The notes: generated from the sequence alone by a model not told the origin. DNA of 62,755 nucleotides from Campylobacterales bacterium (GCA_027068765.1 JAMOMC010000112.1:1-62755), one strand, 5' to 3'; counted from the first letter of the stretch, positions 1 through 9,182 are shown. Made by a program: numbers and translations.

Positions 1-2
1 AA

Positions 3-2138
3 AAAGAACTTTATCTTCAAGAAAAAGAGCAACAAAATATAGCTTTAGAAAACAAAGTTGCTACTTTGGTTGAGATGGTAGAGTCTATGCGTATTAAAAA
101 TCGTGTTAAGAGAGTTATAAAAAAGATACTCCCTTTAAATAATCACCAAGCTAAAGAGGTCGCTAAAAAAACTATAAAATTATTAGCAGGTGAGAAAAAT
201 TATACAAAATTAAAAAATATCTATAGCCAAAAACAGATGAATATAAGCACTCATATGAAATTAGCAAGAGAGATAAATTTTGAATTAGATAGGGTGCTAT
301 ATGTTTTTCCTGTGATAGATTGGAATTTTCGTATCCAAAGACCACAGCATATCGCTTCACAATTTAGAAATGATGGATATAAAGTTATCTACTTTAGTAC
401 AACTTTTCATATCTCTAAAAATCCAGGGTATTTTTTGAGTGAGATTGAAGAAGGTATTTTAAATGTAACACTTTTTTTGGATGAAAATAAAAATATTTAT
501 AAAGATGCTTTAAATCAAAAGAGTATTGATTTTTTATTATTAAGTATGCTAAAACTAGAAAAAGAGTTGTTTATAAATAGAAGAATTTCAATTATAGACC
601 ATCCATTTTGGTTTGATATAGCATATAAGCTTAGTGGTGCATTTACCATTTATGATTGTATGGATTATCATGCAGGCTTTGGCGATGATTCAAAGTATTT
701 AATTGAGCTTGAAAATGTGGCTATGGCAAAAAGTGATTTATTAATTTTATCTTCGCAAGATTTATATGAGCGATTTTCTAAAAAAAATAAAAATGCTATA
801 TTGGTTAGAAATGGATGTGAATTTAGTTACTTTAATACTAAAACTCAATTAGTGCATAATAATACAAAAAAACAAATAGGCTATTATGGTGCGATATCAA
901 GTTGGTTTGATGCTGATTTGGTAATAGAGTTGGCAAAATATTATTCAGATTATGATTTTATACTTATTGGTGCAATGCATGGATGTGATAATGTCCAAGG
1001 TTTAAAAGCAATGGATAATATTACTTTGGTTGGGGAGATACCGTATCTTGAATTGACAAAATATTTGTATAGTTTTGATGTTTGTATTATGCCTTTTAAA
1101 GTTAATGAGCTTACATATGCAACGAACCCTGTTAAAGTATATGAGTATTTAGCTTCTGGAAAGCCTGTTGTTAGTACCTTATTGCCTGAAGTAGTGATGA
1201 TGGGTAATGTTGTATATACTGCTAAAGATTTAAAAGAGTTTATCAAAAAAATTAAAGATGCTATAGAAAATGATTCAAAAATCAAACAACAAGCAAGAAT
1301 TAACTTCTCAAAATCAAATGATTGGCAAAGCCGCTATAAAATGATCGCTCAAAAAATAGATGAAGTGAAAATAAACTTGCCTAAAGTATCGATAGTGATT
1401 GTAACTTACAATAATCTTGATTTTACTAAAAATTGTTTAGAAAGTATGGAGCGATTTAATAACTATGAAAACTGTGAAGTCATCATAGTTGATAACTTAT
1501 CTAGTGATGGTACTAGGGAGTATTTAACAAAATATGAACAGAGTAGAGACAATATAAAAGTAATTTTACATGATGAAAATTCAGGATTTGCAGGTGGTAA
1601 TAATATTGGTATAAAAGCTTCAAGTGGTGATTATGTTATTTTGTTAAATAATGACACTTATGTTACACCAAATTGGATTGTAAATTTGTTAAAATATTTT
1701 AATGATGACAAAATAGCAATGGTTGGACCTAGAACAAATAATATTGGAAATGAATCAAAAATAGATATCAAATATGATAGTTTAGATGAGATGATTGTAA
1801 AGTCATATGATATATATTATAAAAATGTTTTAAAGCAGTATGAAATGAAGGTATTGGCATTTTTTTGTGTTGCAATCAAGAGAGAAGTTATTGATGAAAT
1901 TGGTCTTTTGGATGAGATATATACTATTGGTATGTTTGAAGATGATGATTATTGTAAAAAAATAAAAAGTGCTGGATATAGATTGGTTTGTGCGGATGAT
2001 GTTTTTATTCATCATCATTTGGGTGCCTCTTTTGATAAAGATCCAGAGTGGAAAGAGAAGCTTTTTAAGAAGAATAAGGCTATTTTTGAGAGCCGGTATG
2101 GTGAGTGGATACCGCATAAATATAGAATGGAAAATTAA
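3..2138 (+). CDS. Two-domain glycosyltransferase (GT4-like plus GT2), 5' end outside window
   Basis: The frame is open from the first bases of the window (K-E-L-Y-L-Q-E...), so the TTG at 66 is probably not the start and the gene is cut by the window edge. The visible N-terminus is charged and helical, like the end of a coiled coil. Next comes a GT4/TuaH-like domain (about residues 75-430 counted from the TTG) with RPQHIA, YDCMDY and the donor-site segment NPVKVYEYLASGKPVV. A GT2 domain begins near residue 440 (SIVIVTYNN) and contains LLNNDT and FEDDDY, as in rhamnosyltransferase-like enzymes. It probably adds two sugars to a surface glycan; donor and acceptor cannot be read. The next gene starts on the base after its stop. 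Confidence 0.85.
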   Translation, partial: KELYLQEKEQQNIALENKVATLVEMVESMRIKNRVKRVIKKILPLNNHQAKEVAKKTIKLLAGEKNYTKLKNIYSQKQMNISTHMKLAREINFELDRVLYVFPVIDWNFRIQRPQHIASQFRNDGYKVIYFSTTFHISKNPGYFLSEIEEGILNVTLFLDENKNIYKDALNQKSIDFLLLSMLKLEKELFINRRISIIDHPFWFDIAYKLSGAFTIYDCMDYHAGFGDDSKYLIELENVAMAKSDLLILSSQDLYERFSKKNKNAILVRNGCEFSYFNTKTQLVHNNTKKQIGYYGAISSWFDADLVIELAKYYSDYDFILIGAMHGCDNVQGLKAMDNITLVGEIPYLELTKYLYSFDVCIMPFKVNELTYATNPVKVYEYLASGKPVVSTLLPEVVMMGNVVYTAKDLKEFIKKIKDAIENDSKIKQQARINFSKSNDWQSRYKMIAQKIDEVKINLPKVSIVIVTYNNLDFTKNCLESMERFNNYENCEVIIVDNLSSDGTREYLTKYEQSRDNIKVILHDENSGFAGGNNIGIKASSGDYVILLNNDTYVTPNWIVNLLKYFNDDKIAMVGPRTNNIGNESKIDIKYDSLDEMIVKSYDIYYKNVLKQYEMKVLAFFCVAIKREVIDEIGLLDEIYTIGMFEDDDYCKKIKSAGYRLVCADDVFIHHHLGASFDKDPEWKEKLFKKNKAIFESRYGEWIPHKYRMEN

Positions 2139-3515
2139 ATGATTCGTTATACATATTTTAAATTATTTTTTATCGTACTTTTTTCAATAAATGTACTTAT
2201 GTATACATATACAACTGCGGGATCTTTTGTAAGATCAGATGGCTGGAGATTTATTGATATATACTTAATACCATGGTTTGAAAATAAATTTGAATTTTTT
2301 ATGTTATGGTTTGATCATCACCCTCAGCCATTAACTGCATTAGCATTTATAGTTAATGCAGAGGTTTTTTCATTAAATATGACATATGAGGCTTTGTTTG
2401 GAGTATTTTTTCAAGTTTTGATGTCGATAATATTGTTAAAAATCTATATTAAAAGTATTGAAAAACAAAATTTATTTACAACCTTTTTATTTATTGTGCT
2501 TTTAAGTATTTTGTTTAGTTTAAATAGTAGTGTTAAATATGATTGGTCATTAGTGGCACTTTCTAATATTGCATTGTTTTTATTTTTTGTATTACTTTAT
2601 CTGTTTGATAAATCAGAGAAATGGAATATATCAGCTTTTATTGGTTTCTTTTTAGCAACGCTTTTTTTATCTCTTATTTATATTGATATTTCAAAAATTG
2701 TAATTGCTACTTTATTGGTTATTGGTTTTTTAGCTTTAGTAATTAATAAAAAATTGAATTCAAGTTATATGAGGATTATATTATTATTGTTTATTATTCT
2801 TGTTCTTCAAAAACTTTTTTTAAGTTTTATTGGATTTCAAACAGAATATAAAGAGAGTTTATTGATAGGTCTATATGATATATTTTATAACGATTTTGTA
2901 GGTTTCTTAAAAAGCTTTTCAATTGGAATAGCAAATGGAGTATTAAATTATAATTTTTTAAAAGAGCTAGGGTTTAACGATAAAAGTATTGAATTACTAG
3001 CATTTGGTATTATGTTATTGTATATTTTTACTGTATATCAATTTTTTAATAAAAAATATTGGAGATATACATGGGCTCCATTGTCCTTAATTACTTTTTC
3101 TGTTTTGTTTTGTATAGCGGTTATAGTTTATAGATATCCGCCTGGGGATTTTTCTCCTTATATGGTCGCTTCGCCAAGAAATACTAAATTTTTTGAATTA
3201 GGTGGTATTGGTGTAGTATGGATTATAGGAATGTATATATATTTTGAATCAAAAAATTCTATTAAGTATTTTTATATGGCTATTTTATTGATTTTGCTCT
3301 CTTTGCAAGTTTATTATGTTCAAAAACAGTGGATTTTTGGTTTATATTTAAATAAGATAAATTCTCAACAGGTAAAATTGATTCAAAATTATGAAGAAAA
3401 TTTGAGTAAACGACCAGCAGATTGGATTATTGGAGGAGGGGGGTTTTCTGTGGAAGATATTAATTTTTTAAAAAGTATGAAGTTGAATGTTTTTGCAGAT
3501 AAATACAGAGAATGA
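2139..3515 (+). CDS. Polytopic membrane protein, candidate GT-C-type glycosyltransferase
   Basis: A 458-residue protein with roughly ten or eleven hydrophobic segments and a short soluble C-terminus. I recognise no family motif. The length, the N-terminal helix followed by a loop with WRF and WFDHHPQP (residues about 35-65), and the position in a set with a polyprenyl-phosphate glycosyltransferase, a small flippase and an aminosugar aminotransferase suggest a GtrII/ArnT-like enzyme that moves a lipid-linked sugar onto a periplasmic acceptor. That role is inference; a polymerase-like or other transport function is possible. It directly abuts the stop codon of the upstream glycosyltransferase and is very AT-rich. 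Confidence 0.7.
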   Translation: MIRYTYFKLFFIVLFSINVLMYTYTTAGSFVRSDGWRFIDIYLIPWFENKFEFFMLWFDHHPQPLTALAFIVNAEVFSLNMTYEALFGVFFQVLMSIILLKIYIKSIEKQNLFTTFLFIVLLSILFSLNSSVKYDWSLVALSNIALFLFFVLLYLFDKSEKWNISAFIGFFLATLFLSLIYIDISKIVIATLLVIGFLALVINKKLNSSYMRIILLLFIILVLQKLFLSFIGFQTEYKESLLIGLYDIFYNDFVGFLKSFSIGIANGVLNYNFLKELGFNDKSIELLAFGIMLLYIFTVYQFFNKKYWRYTWAPLSLITFSVLFCIAVIVYRYPPGDFSPYMVASPRNTKFFELGGIGVVWIIGMYIYFESKNSIKYFYMAILLILLSLQVYYVQKQWIFGLYLNKINSQQVKLIQNYEENLSKRPADWIIGGGGFSVEDINFLKSMKLNVFADKYRE

Positions 3516-3545
3516 TATATATATTCAAAAAATTAGGAACAAAAT

Positions 3546-4472
3546 GTGAGAAATAAAGTTTTAATTTCAATAATTATCCCCGTATACGGTTGTTGTAAAA
3601 GTTTAAGATTATTATATGAAAGATTAGAAAAAACTCTATCAACTATAACTGAAAATTTTGAAATCATCATGATAAATGATGCTAGTCCAGATAACTCATG
3701 GAGTGTAATTCAAGAGTTATCTAAAAAAGATAAAAGGGTTAAGGGAATTAATTTTTCAAGAAACTTTGGACAACATTATGCTATTACAGCTGGTATAGAT
3801 TATGCACAAGGTGACTGGGTTGTTGTTATGGATTGTGATTTGCAAGATCAGCCAGAGGAGATTATTAAACTATATAACAAAGCCCAAGAGGGTTATGATG
3901 TAGTGTTAGCACAGAGAATAGAAAGGGAAGATAGTTTTTTTAAAAAAATTGGTTCAAAGATTTTTTATAAGGTTTTAAGTTATTTAACTGGCACAGAACA
4001 AGATGCATCTATAGCTAATTTTGGTATTTATCATAAGAAAGTTATTAATGCTGTAAAAGACATGAATGATTATCTTAAATATTTTCCTGTTATGGTTAGA
4101 TGGGTTGGCTTTAAGTTGGCTGTGATGCCTGTTAAACATTCTAAACGCTATGAAGGTGAATCATCTTATTCTTTGTTTAAACTCCTTTCGTTATCGATTG
4201 ATGTCATGTTGTCTTTTTCAGACAAACCATTAAAAATAGTTGTTAAATTAGGTTTTTTCATTTCTTTGACTTCACTATTAATTTCAGTAATTCTTTTTAT
4301 GTTGGCTTTGTTAAATTACTATACAGTACCAGGCTGGGCTAGTACTATGATAACTTTATGGTTGCTTAGTGGCTTAATAATGATGATACAAGGTATTGTA
4401 GGTATATATGTTGGAAAAACATTTGATCAAACAAAAAATAGACCTACATATATAATTAAAGAGATAATATGA
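3546..4472 (+). CDS. GT2 polyprenyl-phosphate glycosyltransferase (ArnC/GtrB/DPM1-like)
   Basis: Starts with GTG at 3546, because the ATG two bases upstream runs straight into TGA; an AGGA lies just before it. A GT2 catalytic domain fills residues 1-220 with SIIIPVYG, NDASPDNSW, the metal-site DCDLQDQPEE and the acceptor-side RxEGESSYS. Two C-terminal membrane helices (about 228-255 and 263-290) precede a cytosolic tail. This is the layout of enzymes that load a sugar onto undecaprenyl phosphate at the inner face of the membrane. The last 4 bp overlap the formyltransferase gene, indicating coupled translation. The transferred sugar is probably the aminosugar made by the neighbouring aminotransferase and formyltransferase (inference). 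Confidence 0.85.
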   Translation: MRNKVLISIIIPVYGCCKSLRLLYERLEKTLSTITENFEIIMINDASPDNSWSVIQELSKKDKRVKGINFSRNFGQHYAITAGIDYAQGDWVVVMDCDLQDQPEEIIKLYNKAQEGYDVVLAQRIEREDSFFKKIGSKIFYKVLSYLTGTEQDASIANFGIYHKKVINAVKDMNDYLKYFPVMVRWVGFKLAVMPVKHSKRYEGESSYSLFKLLSLSIDVMLSFSDKPLKIVVKLGFFISLTSLLISVILFMLALLNYYTVPGWASTMITLWLLSGLIMMIQGIVGIYVGKTFDQTKNRPTYIIKEII

Positions 4473-5350
4473 AAATAATTTTGTATTTAATGAATGAAAA
4501 AGGTAAAAAAACTCTAGAAGCAGTTATTGAAAAGTATTCAAATAGACTAATATTACATGTTGTAGGGAGTAAAGATAAAAGTGTTAAAGATGACTATTAC
4601 AATGATATACAAGAATTATGCATAAAAAATCATATAAAGTTTTTTGATCGAAAAAATATTTCTGAAAATTATCAAAAGAAAAAGAATATATATAAAATTG
4701 TTGTAGGATGGCGTTGGATAATTGATGATAGTCATAATTTAATAATTTTACATGACTCACTTTTACCGAAATATAGAGGGTTTGCACCTCTTGTGAATGC
4801 CTTAATTAATAAGGAAAAGAAAGTAGGTGTAACTGCTATTTTTGCTGATAAAAAGTTTGATTGTGGAGATATTCTTTCTCAAAAGGAAATAAAAATTAAT
4901 TATCCTATTACAATACAAAAAGTAATAGAAAAAATATCAATTTTATATGTGCAGATAGTATTAGAATTATTGGAACTTATTGAAAATAATACTTTAATCG
5001 TTAAATCACAAAATGAAAAAAAAGCTACATATAGTATATGGCGAGACAGTAATGATTATTGTATTAATTGGGATCAGAAATCTTCTAAAATTGAGCGTTT
5101 TATAAATGCTGTAGGATATCCATATTTAGGAGCATCTTCAGTAATGGAAAATAAATTAGTAAGGGTATTAAAAGTTAGTCAATATCCTGATGTAAAATTG
5201 GAAATACGAGATATTGGAAAGGTATTATTTATAGATCGTGGACATCCGATAGTTGTATGTAAAAAAGGTTTGCTAAAAATAGAAGAGCTTATTGATAATG
5301 ATGGAAATGATTTATTGCCATTAAAAAAATTTAGAGTAAGGTTCCAATAA
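4469..5350 (+). CDS. Sugar N-formyltransferase-like protein (Fmt/ArnA-N fold)
   Basis: 293 residues with the formyltransferase core: LHDSLLPKYRG around residues 94-104 and FDCGDIL around 130-136, matching the 10-formyltetrahydrofolate enzymes Fmt, ArnA and the sugar N-formyltransferases. The C-terminal third (W-R-D-S...I-N-W) resembles the Fmt/ArnA C-terminal domain. Counting from the catalytic His and Asp of ArnA (H104, D140) gives H95 and D131 here with identical spacing, but the position of ArnA Asn102 is Ile93. Either catalysis differs or this subfamily uses another residue. The aminotransferase nearby would supply the amino group to be formylated. It overlaps both neighbours (4 bp upstream, 1 bp downstream). 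Confidence 0.8.
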   Translation: MKIILYLMNEKGKKTLEAVIEKYSNRLILHVVGSKDKSVKDDYYNDIQELCIKNHIKFFDRKNISENYQKKKNIYKIVVGWRWIIDDSHNLIILHDSLLPKYRGFAPLVNALINKEKKVGVTAIFADKKFDCGDILSQKEIKINYPITIQKVIEKISILYVQIVLELLELIENNTLIVKSQNEKKATYSIWRDSNDYCINWDQKSSKIERFINAVGYPYLGASSVMENKLVRVLKVSQYPDVKLEIRDIGKVLFIDRGHPIVVCKKGLLKIEELIDNDGNDLLPLKKFRVRFQ

Positions 5351-5715
5351 TGGGTTATTTTTATATCTTCGGAACTATATTTTTTACAGTATATGGACAG
5401 ATAGTTTTAAAGTGGAGAATCTCAGGAGTTGGTGAACTGCCTGTACTTGCTAGTGATAAGATTATGTTTTTAGCAAAGTTGTTATTTGATCCATGGATTT
5501 TTAGTGGGTTTCTCTCTGCATTTATAGCATCATTTTTTTGGATGGCTGCAATGACAAAGTTTGATTTGAGTTTTGCTTATCCGTTTATGAGTGGTGCATT
5601 TGTATTGGTATTTTTACTATCAGTATTTATATTTCATGAGCCTGTTACTTGGCAGAAGATAGTTGGTTTGTTGTTAATTGTCGCAGGGATAGTAGTTACA
5701 AGTAGGAGTATGTAA
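5350..5715 (+). CDS. Small DMT/SMR-family membrane protein, ArnE/ArnF-like flippase candidate
   Basis: 121 residues with four hydrophobic helices, of EmrE/EamA half-size. Features include YGQIVLKW in helix 1, the SFAYPFMSGAF segment in helix 3 and FHEPVTWQKIVGLLLIVAGI at the end, typical of the small EamA proteins that include ArnE and ArnF. Its ATG shares a base with the formyltransferase stop, and the aminotransferase starts one base after its own stop. The context favours translocation of an undecaprenyl-phosphate aminosugar to the periplasmic face rather than drug export. ArnE/F work as a pair, whereas only one gene is present, so this one may be a homodimer. Confidence 0.8.
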   Translation: MGYFYIFGTIFFTVYGQIVLKWRISGVGELPVLASDKIMFLAKLLFDPWIFSGFLSAFIASFFWMAAMTKFDLSFAYPFMSGAFVLVFLLSVFIFHEPVTWQKIVGLLLIVAGIVVTSRSM

Positions 5716-5716
5716 A

Positions 5717-6847
5717 ATGATACCATTTAATAAACCACCTCTAACTGGGAATGAACAGCAGTATGTTTTGCAAGCTATGCAAAGTAGTAAGATATCTGGT
5801 GATGGGCAATTTACACAAAAATGCCATCAATGGTTTGAAAAAGAATTAGGATGTAAAAAAGCATTATTAACCACATCATGTACACATGCTCTTGAGATGG
5901 CGGCTATTTTGATTGATATACAAGAGGGTGATGAAGTGATTATGCCTAGTTATACTTTTGTATCTACTGCAAATGCTTTTGTTCTTCGTGGTGCAAAAAT
6001 AGTATTTGTAGATATACGACCAGATACGATGAATATAGATGAAACATTAATAGAGCAATCTGTTACAGATAAAACAAAAGCTATAGTCCCCGTACATTAT
6101 GCAGGTGTAAGTTGTGAGATGGATCTTATAATGGATATTGCAAATAGGCATAATTTATTTGTCATTGAGGATGCAGCACAAGGAATGATGTCAACTTACA
6201 AAGGAAAACCACTTGGCACAATTGGTCATTTAGGCACTTTTAGTTTTCATGAAACTAAAAACTATACAAGTGGTGGAGAAGGCGGTCTTTTAATCATTAA
6301 TGATGAAAGGTTTATAGATAGAGCTGAAATCATAAGAGAAAAAGGGACAAATCGAAGTCTATTTTTTAGAGGCATGGTAGATAAGTATTCTTGGGTAGAT
6401 ATTGGAAGTAGTTATTTGCCAAATGAGTTAAGTGCTGCTTATCTTTGGGGGCAGCTGGAAAAGGCTGATGAGATAAATCAGGATAGATTAGAAACTTGGC
6501 AATATTATTATGAAAATTTAAAAGATTTAGAAGATAAAGGTTTTATTGTTCTTCCAAGTACTCCAAATGAATGTGTACATAATGCTCATATGTTTTATAT
6601 TAAAGTTAAGGATTTAAAAGAGAGAACTGATATTTTAAAGTTTTTGGTTGATAATGGTGTTTTGGCAGTATTTCATTATGTTCCTTTACATAGCAGTGAA
6701 GCTGGTTTGAAATTTGGGGAGCTTAGTAATAATAAATATACAACAAAAGAGAGTGAACGATTGATTAGATTGCCTATTTGGCATAAAATAACTCAAAAAG
6801 AGTGTCAGAATGTAATTGATGTTCTTCTTAAATTTTATGTTATTTAA
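5717..6847 (+). CDS. wecE: PLP-dependent sugar 4-aminotransferase (DegT/WecE family)
   Basis: 376 residues, full length for the DegT/DnrJ/EryC1/StrS family. Seen are N-terminal IPFNKPPLTGNE, the TTSCTHALEMAA cofactor loop, EDAAQG, and the Schiff-base lysine in SFHETKNYTSGGEGG, which is close to the WecE/RffA signature. WecE converts dTDP-4-keto-6-deoxyglucose to dTDP-4-amino-4,6-dideoxygalactose (Fuc4N) with glutamate as amino donor. With the formyltransferase two genes upstream the expected product would be a formamido sugar. The dTDP-glucose genes rmlA and rmlB are not in the window. The symbol reflects family resemblance; sugar configuration is not proven. Confidence 0.85.
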   Translation: MIPFNKPPLTGNEQQYVLQAMQSSKISGDGQFTQKCHQWFEKELGCKKALLTTSCTHALEMAAILIDIQEGDEVIMPSYTFVSTANAFVLRGAKIVFVDIRPDTMNIDETLIEQSVTDKTKAIVPVHYAGVSCEMDLIMDIANRHNLFVIEDAAQGMMSTYKGKPLGTIGHLGTFSFHETKNYTSGGEGGLLIINDERFIDRAEIIREKGTNRSLFFRGMVDKYSWVDIGSSYLPNELSAAYLWGQLEKADEINQDRLETWQYYYENLKDLEDKGFIVLPSTPNECVHNAHMFYIKVKDLKERTDILKFLVDNGVLAVFHYVPLHSSEAGLKFGELSNNKYTTKESERLIRLPIWHKITQKECQNVIDVLLKFYVI

Positions 6848-6856
6848 GTAATAGAT

Positions 6857-8020
6857 TTGAATACAATATTAAAACGCTTTATTTCCAATCCCAAAGAGTT
6901 TATACAAAGAATATCACTAAAATATGCTTATAAAATTGTTCCGAATTTCTTAAACTTTAGAGCTTTAAGAGGTTTTTATACATCAAAATACTATAAAAAT
7001 TTTTATCAAAAGTTTGATGATTATTGCTTTGTTGTGCCTTTGGGGATACCTTATAATTATATGAAACAGCGACCACAGCATATAGCAACACATATGAGTA
7101 ATTACTTTCCCACTTTTTATTTTACAGGTGCACTGTTTGTAAATGATGATAATATAAAGGGTATTGATGAAATCAAAGATAATTTTTTTCTTATCAATGA
7201 TGGAATAAATGGAAATTCAATATTTGATCTGAAAAAGAAGATTATATATACATATTGGCCAATTGATCACTATTTTTACATCAAAGATGATGAAGAGTCA
7301 TTTTTGATATATGATTGTTTAGATGAGATAGACATAACCCCTAGATTCAATAGTGATACCATAGATAAACATGCATTTATGCTAAAGCGGGCAGATTTGA
7401 TTTTGGCTTCATCTGATAAGCTTTATGAAAAAATACCAGATATATATAAGCAAAAGTCACTGCTCATAACTAATGGTGTTAATGTTGAACACTTTAATAT
7501 AAATCATAATGAATTATATATAGAAAATAAAGAGTATACAGTTGGTTTTTATGGTGCTTTAGAGAAGTGGATAGATATTGATTTGATTGAAAAGATTGCA
7601 AAAGGAGATAATTTAAAAGTTAAATTGATTGGACCTATTGTTGATCCAGAGTTTAATAGATTAAAACAAAATCCACATATAGAGATGTTAGGTCATCAAC
7701 CCTATGAAAAGTTGCCAACTCTTACACATGATGTAGATATCTTTATATTGCCGTTTAAAGTTAATGAATTAACAAAAAGTGTCTCACCCGTAAAGTTGTA
7801 TGAATATTTTGCATCTGGTAAACCTGTTGTTTCTACCTCATTGCCAGAGTGTATGAAATATGATACTGTCTTTGTTATGGATAAAGATAATTGTGTTATA
7901 AAAATTGAAGAGGCAATAAGATGCTTAGGAGATAAAGAGTACATAGAAAAGTCTAAAAATTATGCAAAAGAGAATAGCTGGGATATAAAAGTTAAAGCAA
8001 TTGTTGATAAAATCATGTAA
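6857..8020 (+). CDS. Glycosyltransferase family 4-like protein (TuaH-like)
   Basis: 387 residues from a TTG at 6857; no better start lies nearby and the Shine-Dalgarno is weak, so the N-terminus is uncertain. Motifs RPQHIA, YDCLDE, GFYGALEKWID and SPVKLYEYFASGKPVVST mark the GT4-like fold with a C-terminal nucleotide-sugar site. The same signatures occur in the same order in the N-terminal half of the partial gene at the left edge, so the two are paralogues flanking the aminosugar genes. It is last in the polysaccharide cluster, 9 bp after the aminotransferase. Donor and acceptor are unknown. Confidence 0.8.
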   Translation: MNTILKRFISNPKEFIQRISLKYAYKIVPNFLNFRALRGFYTSKYYKNFYQKFDDYCFVVPLGIPYNYMKQRPQHIATHMSNYFPTFYFTGALFVNDDNIKGIDEIKDNFFLINDGINGNSIFDLKKKIIYTYWPIDHYFYIKDDEESFLIYDCLDEIDITPRFNSDTIDKHAFMLKRADLILASSDKLYEKIPDIYKQKSLLITNGVNVEHFNINHNELYIENKEYTVGFYGALEKWIDIDLIEKIAKGDNLKVKLIGPIVDPEFNRLKQNPHIEMLGHQPYEKLPTLTHDVDIFILPFKVNELTKSVSPVKLYEYFASGKPVVSTSLPECMKYDTVFVMDKDNCVIKIEEAIRCLGDKEYIEKSKNYAKENSWDIKVKAIVDKIM

Positions 8021-8081
8021 TTATCAGAAATATTGCCATCAATATTCTTAGAAGAATGAAATTTATTAATTTCGTAACAAG

Positions 8082-8190
8082 CTATTTATATGATATATTG
8101 TAAATCTGTTTTTGAGTGCTTAAATATTTCAAAACTTTAGTTCTTACAAGTGTTAAAATGGCAGATATATATCCAAATGCTAAAGCAGAA
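8082..8190 (-). pseudogene. Remnant of a second amidohydrolase gene
   Basis: Positions 8106-8175 align without gaps to 8400-8469 inside the intact amidohydrolase gene; I count 52 of 70 identical bases. On the minus strand the remnant reads SAILTLVRTKVLKYLSTQKQ where the intact gene reads SALLTPTRAKVLKHLSEQKQ, in the same frame. Weaker resemblance continues on both sides (GYIS upstream, QIYN downstream) and ends at an in-frame TAG at 8082-8084. There is no start codon and the matching part covers only about 30 residues. It looks like the decayed end of a diverged tandem copy. The rest of the 178-bp gap shows nothing clear. Confidence 0.6.
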
Positions 8191-8198
8191 GATTCAAA

Positions 8199-9182
8199 TT
8201 AATCTACTACTATTTTCTCATAATTACTAAAAATTTCATTTTTCTCATTAAAAAACTCCAAAATCATTTTCACATATCTATCATGAGGGTTTTTTTCACC
8301 TGAAATTTCAAAACTTTTTTTGATGTTTAAACCGTGAGTATTAAAAACCGTAGTAAAAGGAACAGGAAAATCAGTACCAAAAAGAAGCTTATTATGTATC
8401 TGTTTTTGCTCACTCAAATGTTTTAAAACTTTAGCTCTTGTGGGTGTAAGAAGAGCAGATATATCTGCATATAAGTTATCATAATTCTCTAGCATCTTCA
8501 AAAGTTGAAAATACTCATGGTTGAAATTTTTAGGATTTTTTGAAAGTGCTTTAAAGATTTTTAAACTCTCATAACTTAGAGCCATATGAGCACAGATTGT
8601 GTTCACCCCAACTTCAAGGGGATGAGAGAGCATCTCTATACTTTCACACTCTTTGTATGAGTGAACTGAACTCTCACTTCCGATATGAACAATTAATGGC
8701 AGACTTTTTTCTTTTAGTTTTTCAAAGTAGGGTAAAAATCTCTTCTCTCTTGTGTCAACTCCCCAGTAATTTTGTAAAAACTTAGCTCCCTTAAAACCTA
8801 AATCGTGGTATTTGTCTATCAAATCTAATGCATCTGGGCGATTTGGATTGATTGAGAAAAAAGGGATTATTATATCTTGGTTTTTAAGATATAACTCTAA
8901 TAAGTCATCGTTTGTGGCACAGACGGTTATATCTTTGTGGAGAGTATTACCTTTTTTATCTACCCTTGCATCTACTCCAAAAATTACAGATTTTTTGATA
9001 TATCTTGACTCTCTTATATTTTTTACTAATCCTTGTGTGTATGCTAGATATGGATTTTTTATAAGCTCTTTTGCACTTATTCCAAGCTTAGATGCAAAAA
9101 AGATGATAGCTAAACGATCGTAAATTCTATCAAATTTTACATCTTTATTTAGAAGATGAGCATGTACATCAACCGTCTGCAC
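8199..9182 (-). CDS. Amidohydrolase-family (amidohydrolase_2) metal-dependent hydrolase
   Basis: 327 residues with the TIM-barrel amidohydrolase pattern: VDVHAHLL at the N-terminus (metal HxH), GFKGAKF near the middle, a barrel-strand histidine in LPLIVHIGSE, a further His in NTICAHMAL, and LLFGTDFPVPF supplying the late metal-site aspartate. The family includes decarboxylases and hydrolases, and the substrate cannot be told. Its first 14 bp overlap the 3' end of the acyltransferase/synthetase gene, so the two are probably co-transcribed with the MerR gene. A role linked to lipids or acyl groups is only suggested by this linkage. A degraded relative lies just downstream. Confidence 0.8.
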   Translation of the reverse strand: MQTVDVHAHLLNKDVKFDRIYDRLAIIFFASKLGISAKELIKNPYLAYTQGLVKNIRESRYIKKSVIFGVDARVDKKGNTLHKDITVCATNDDLLELYLKNQDIIIPFFSINPNRPDALDLIDKYHDLGFKGAKFLQNYWGVDTREKRFLPYFEKLKEKSLPLIVHIGSESSVHSYKECESIEMLSHPLEVGVNTICAHMALSYESLKIFKALSKNPKNFNHEYFQLLKMLENYDNLYADISALLTPTRAKVLKHLSEQKQIHNKLLFGTDFPVPFTTVFNTHGLNIKKSFEISGEKNPHDRYVKMILEFFNEKNEIFSNYEKIVVD

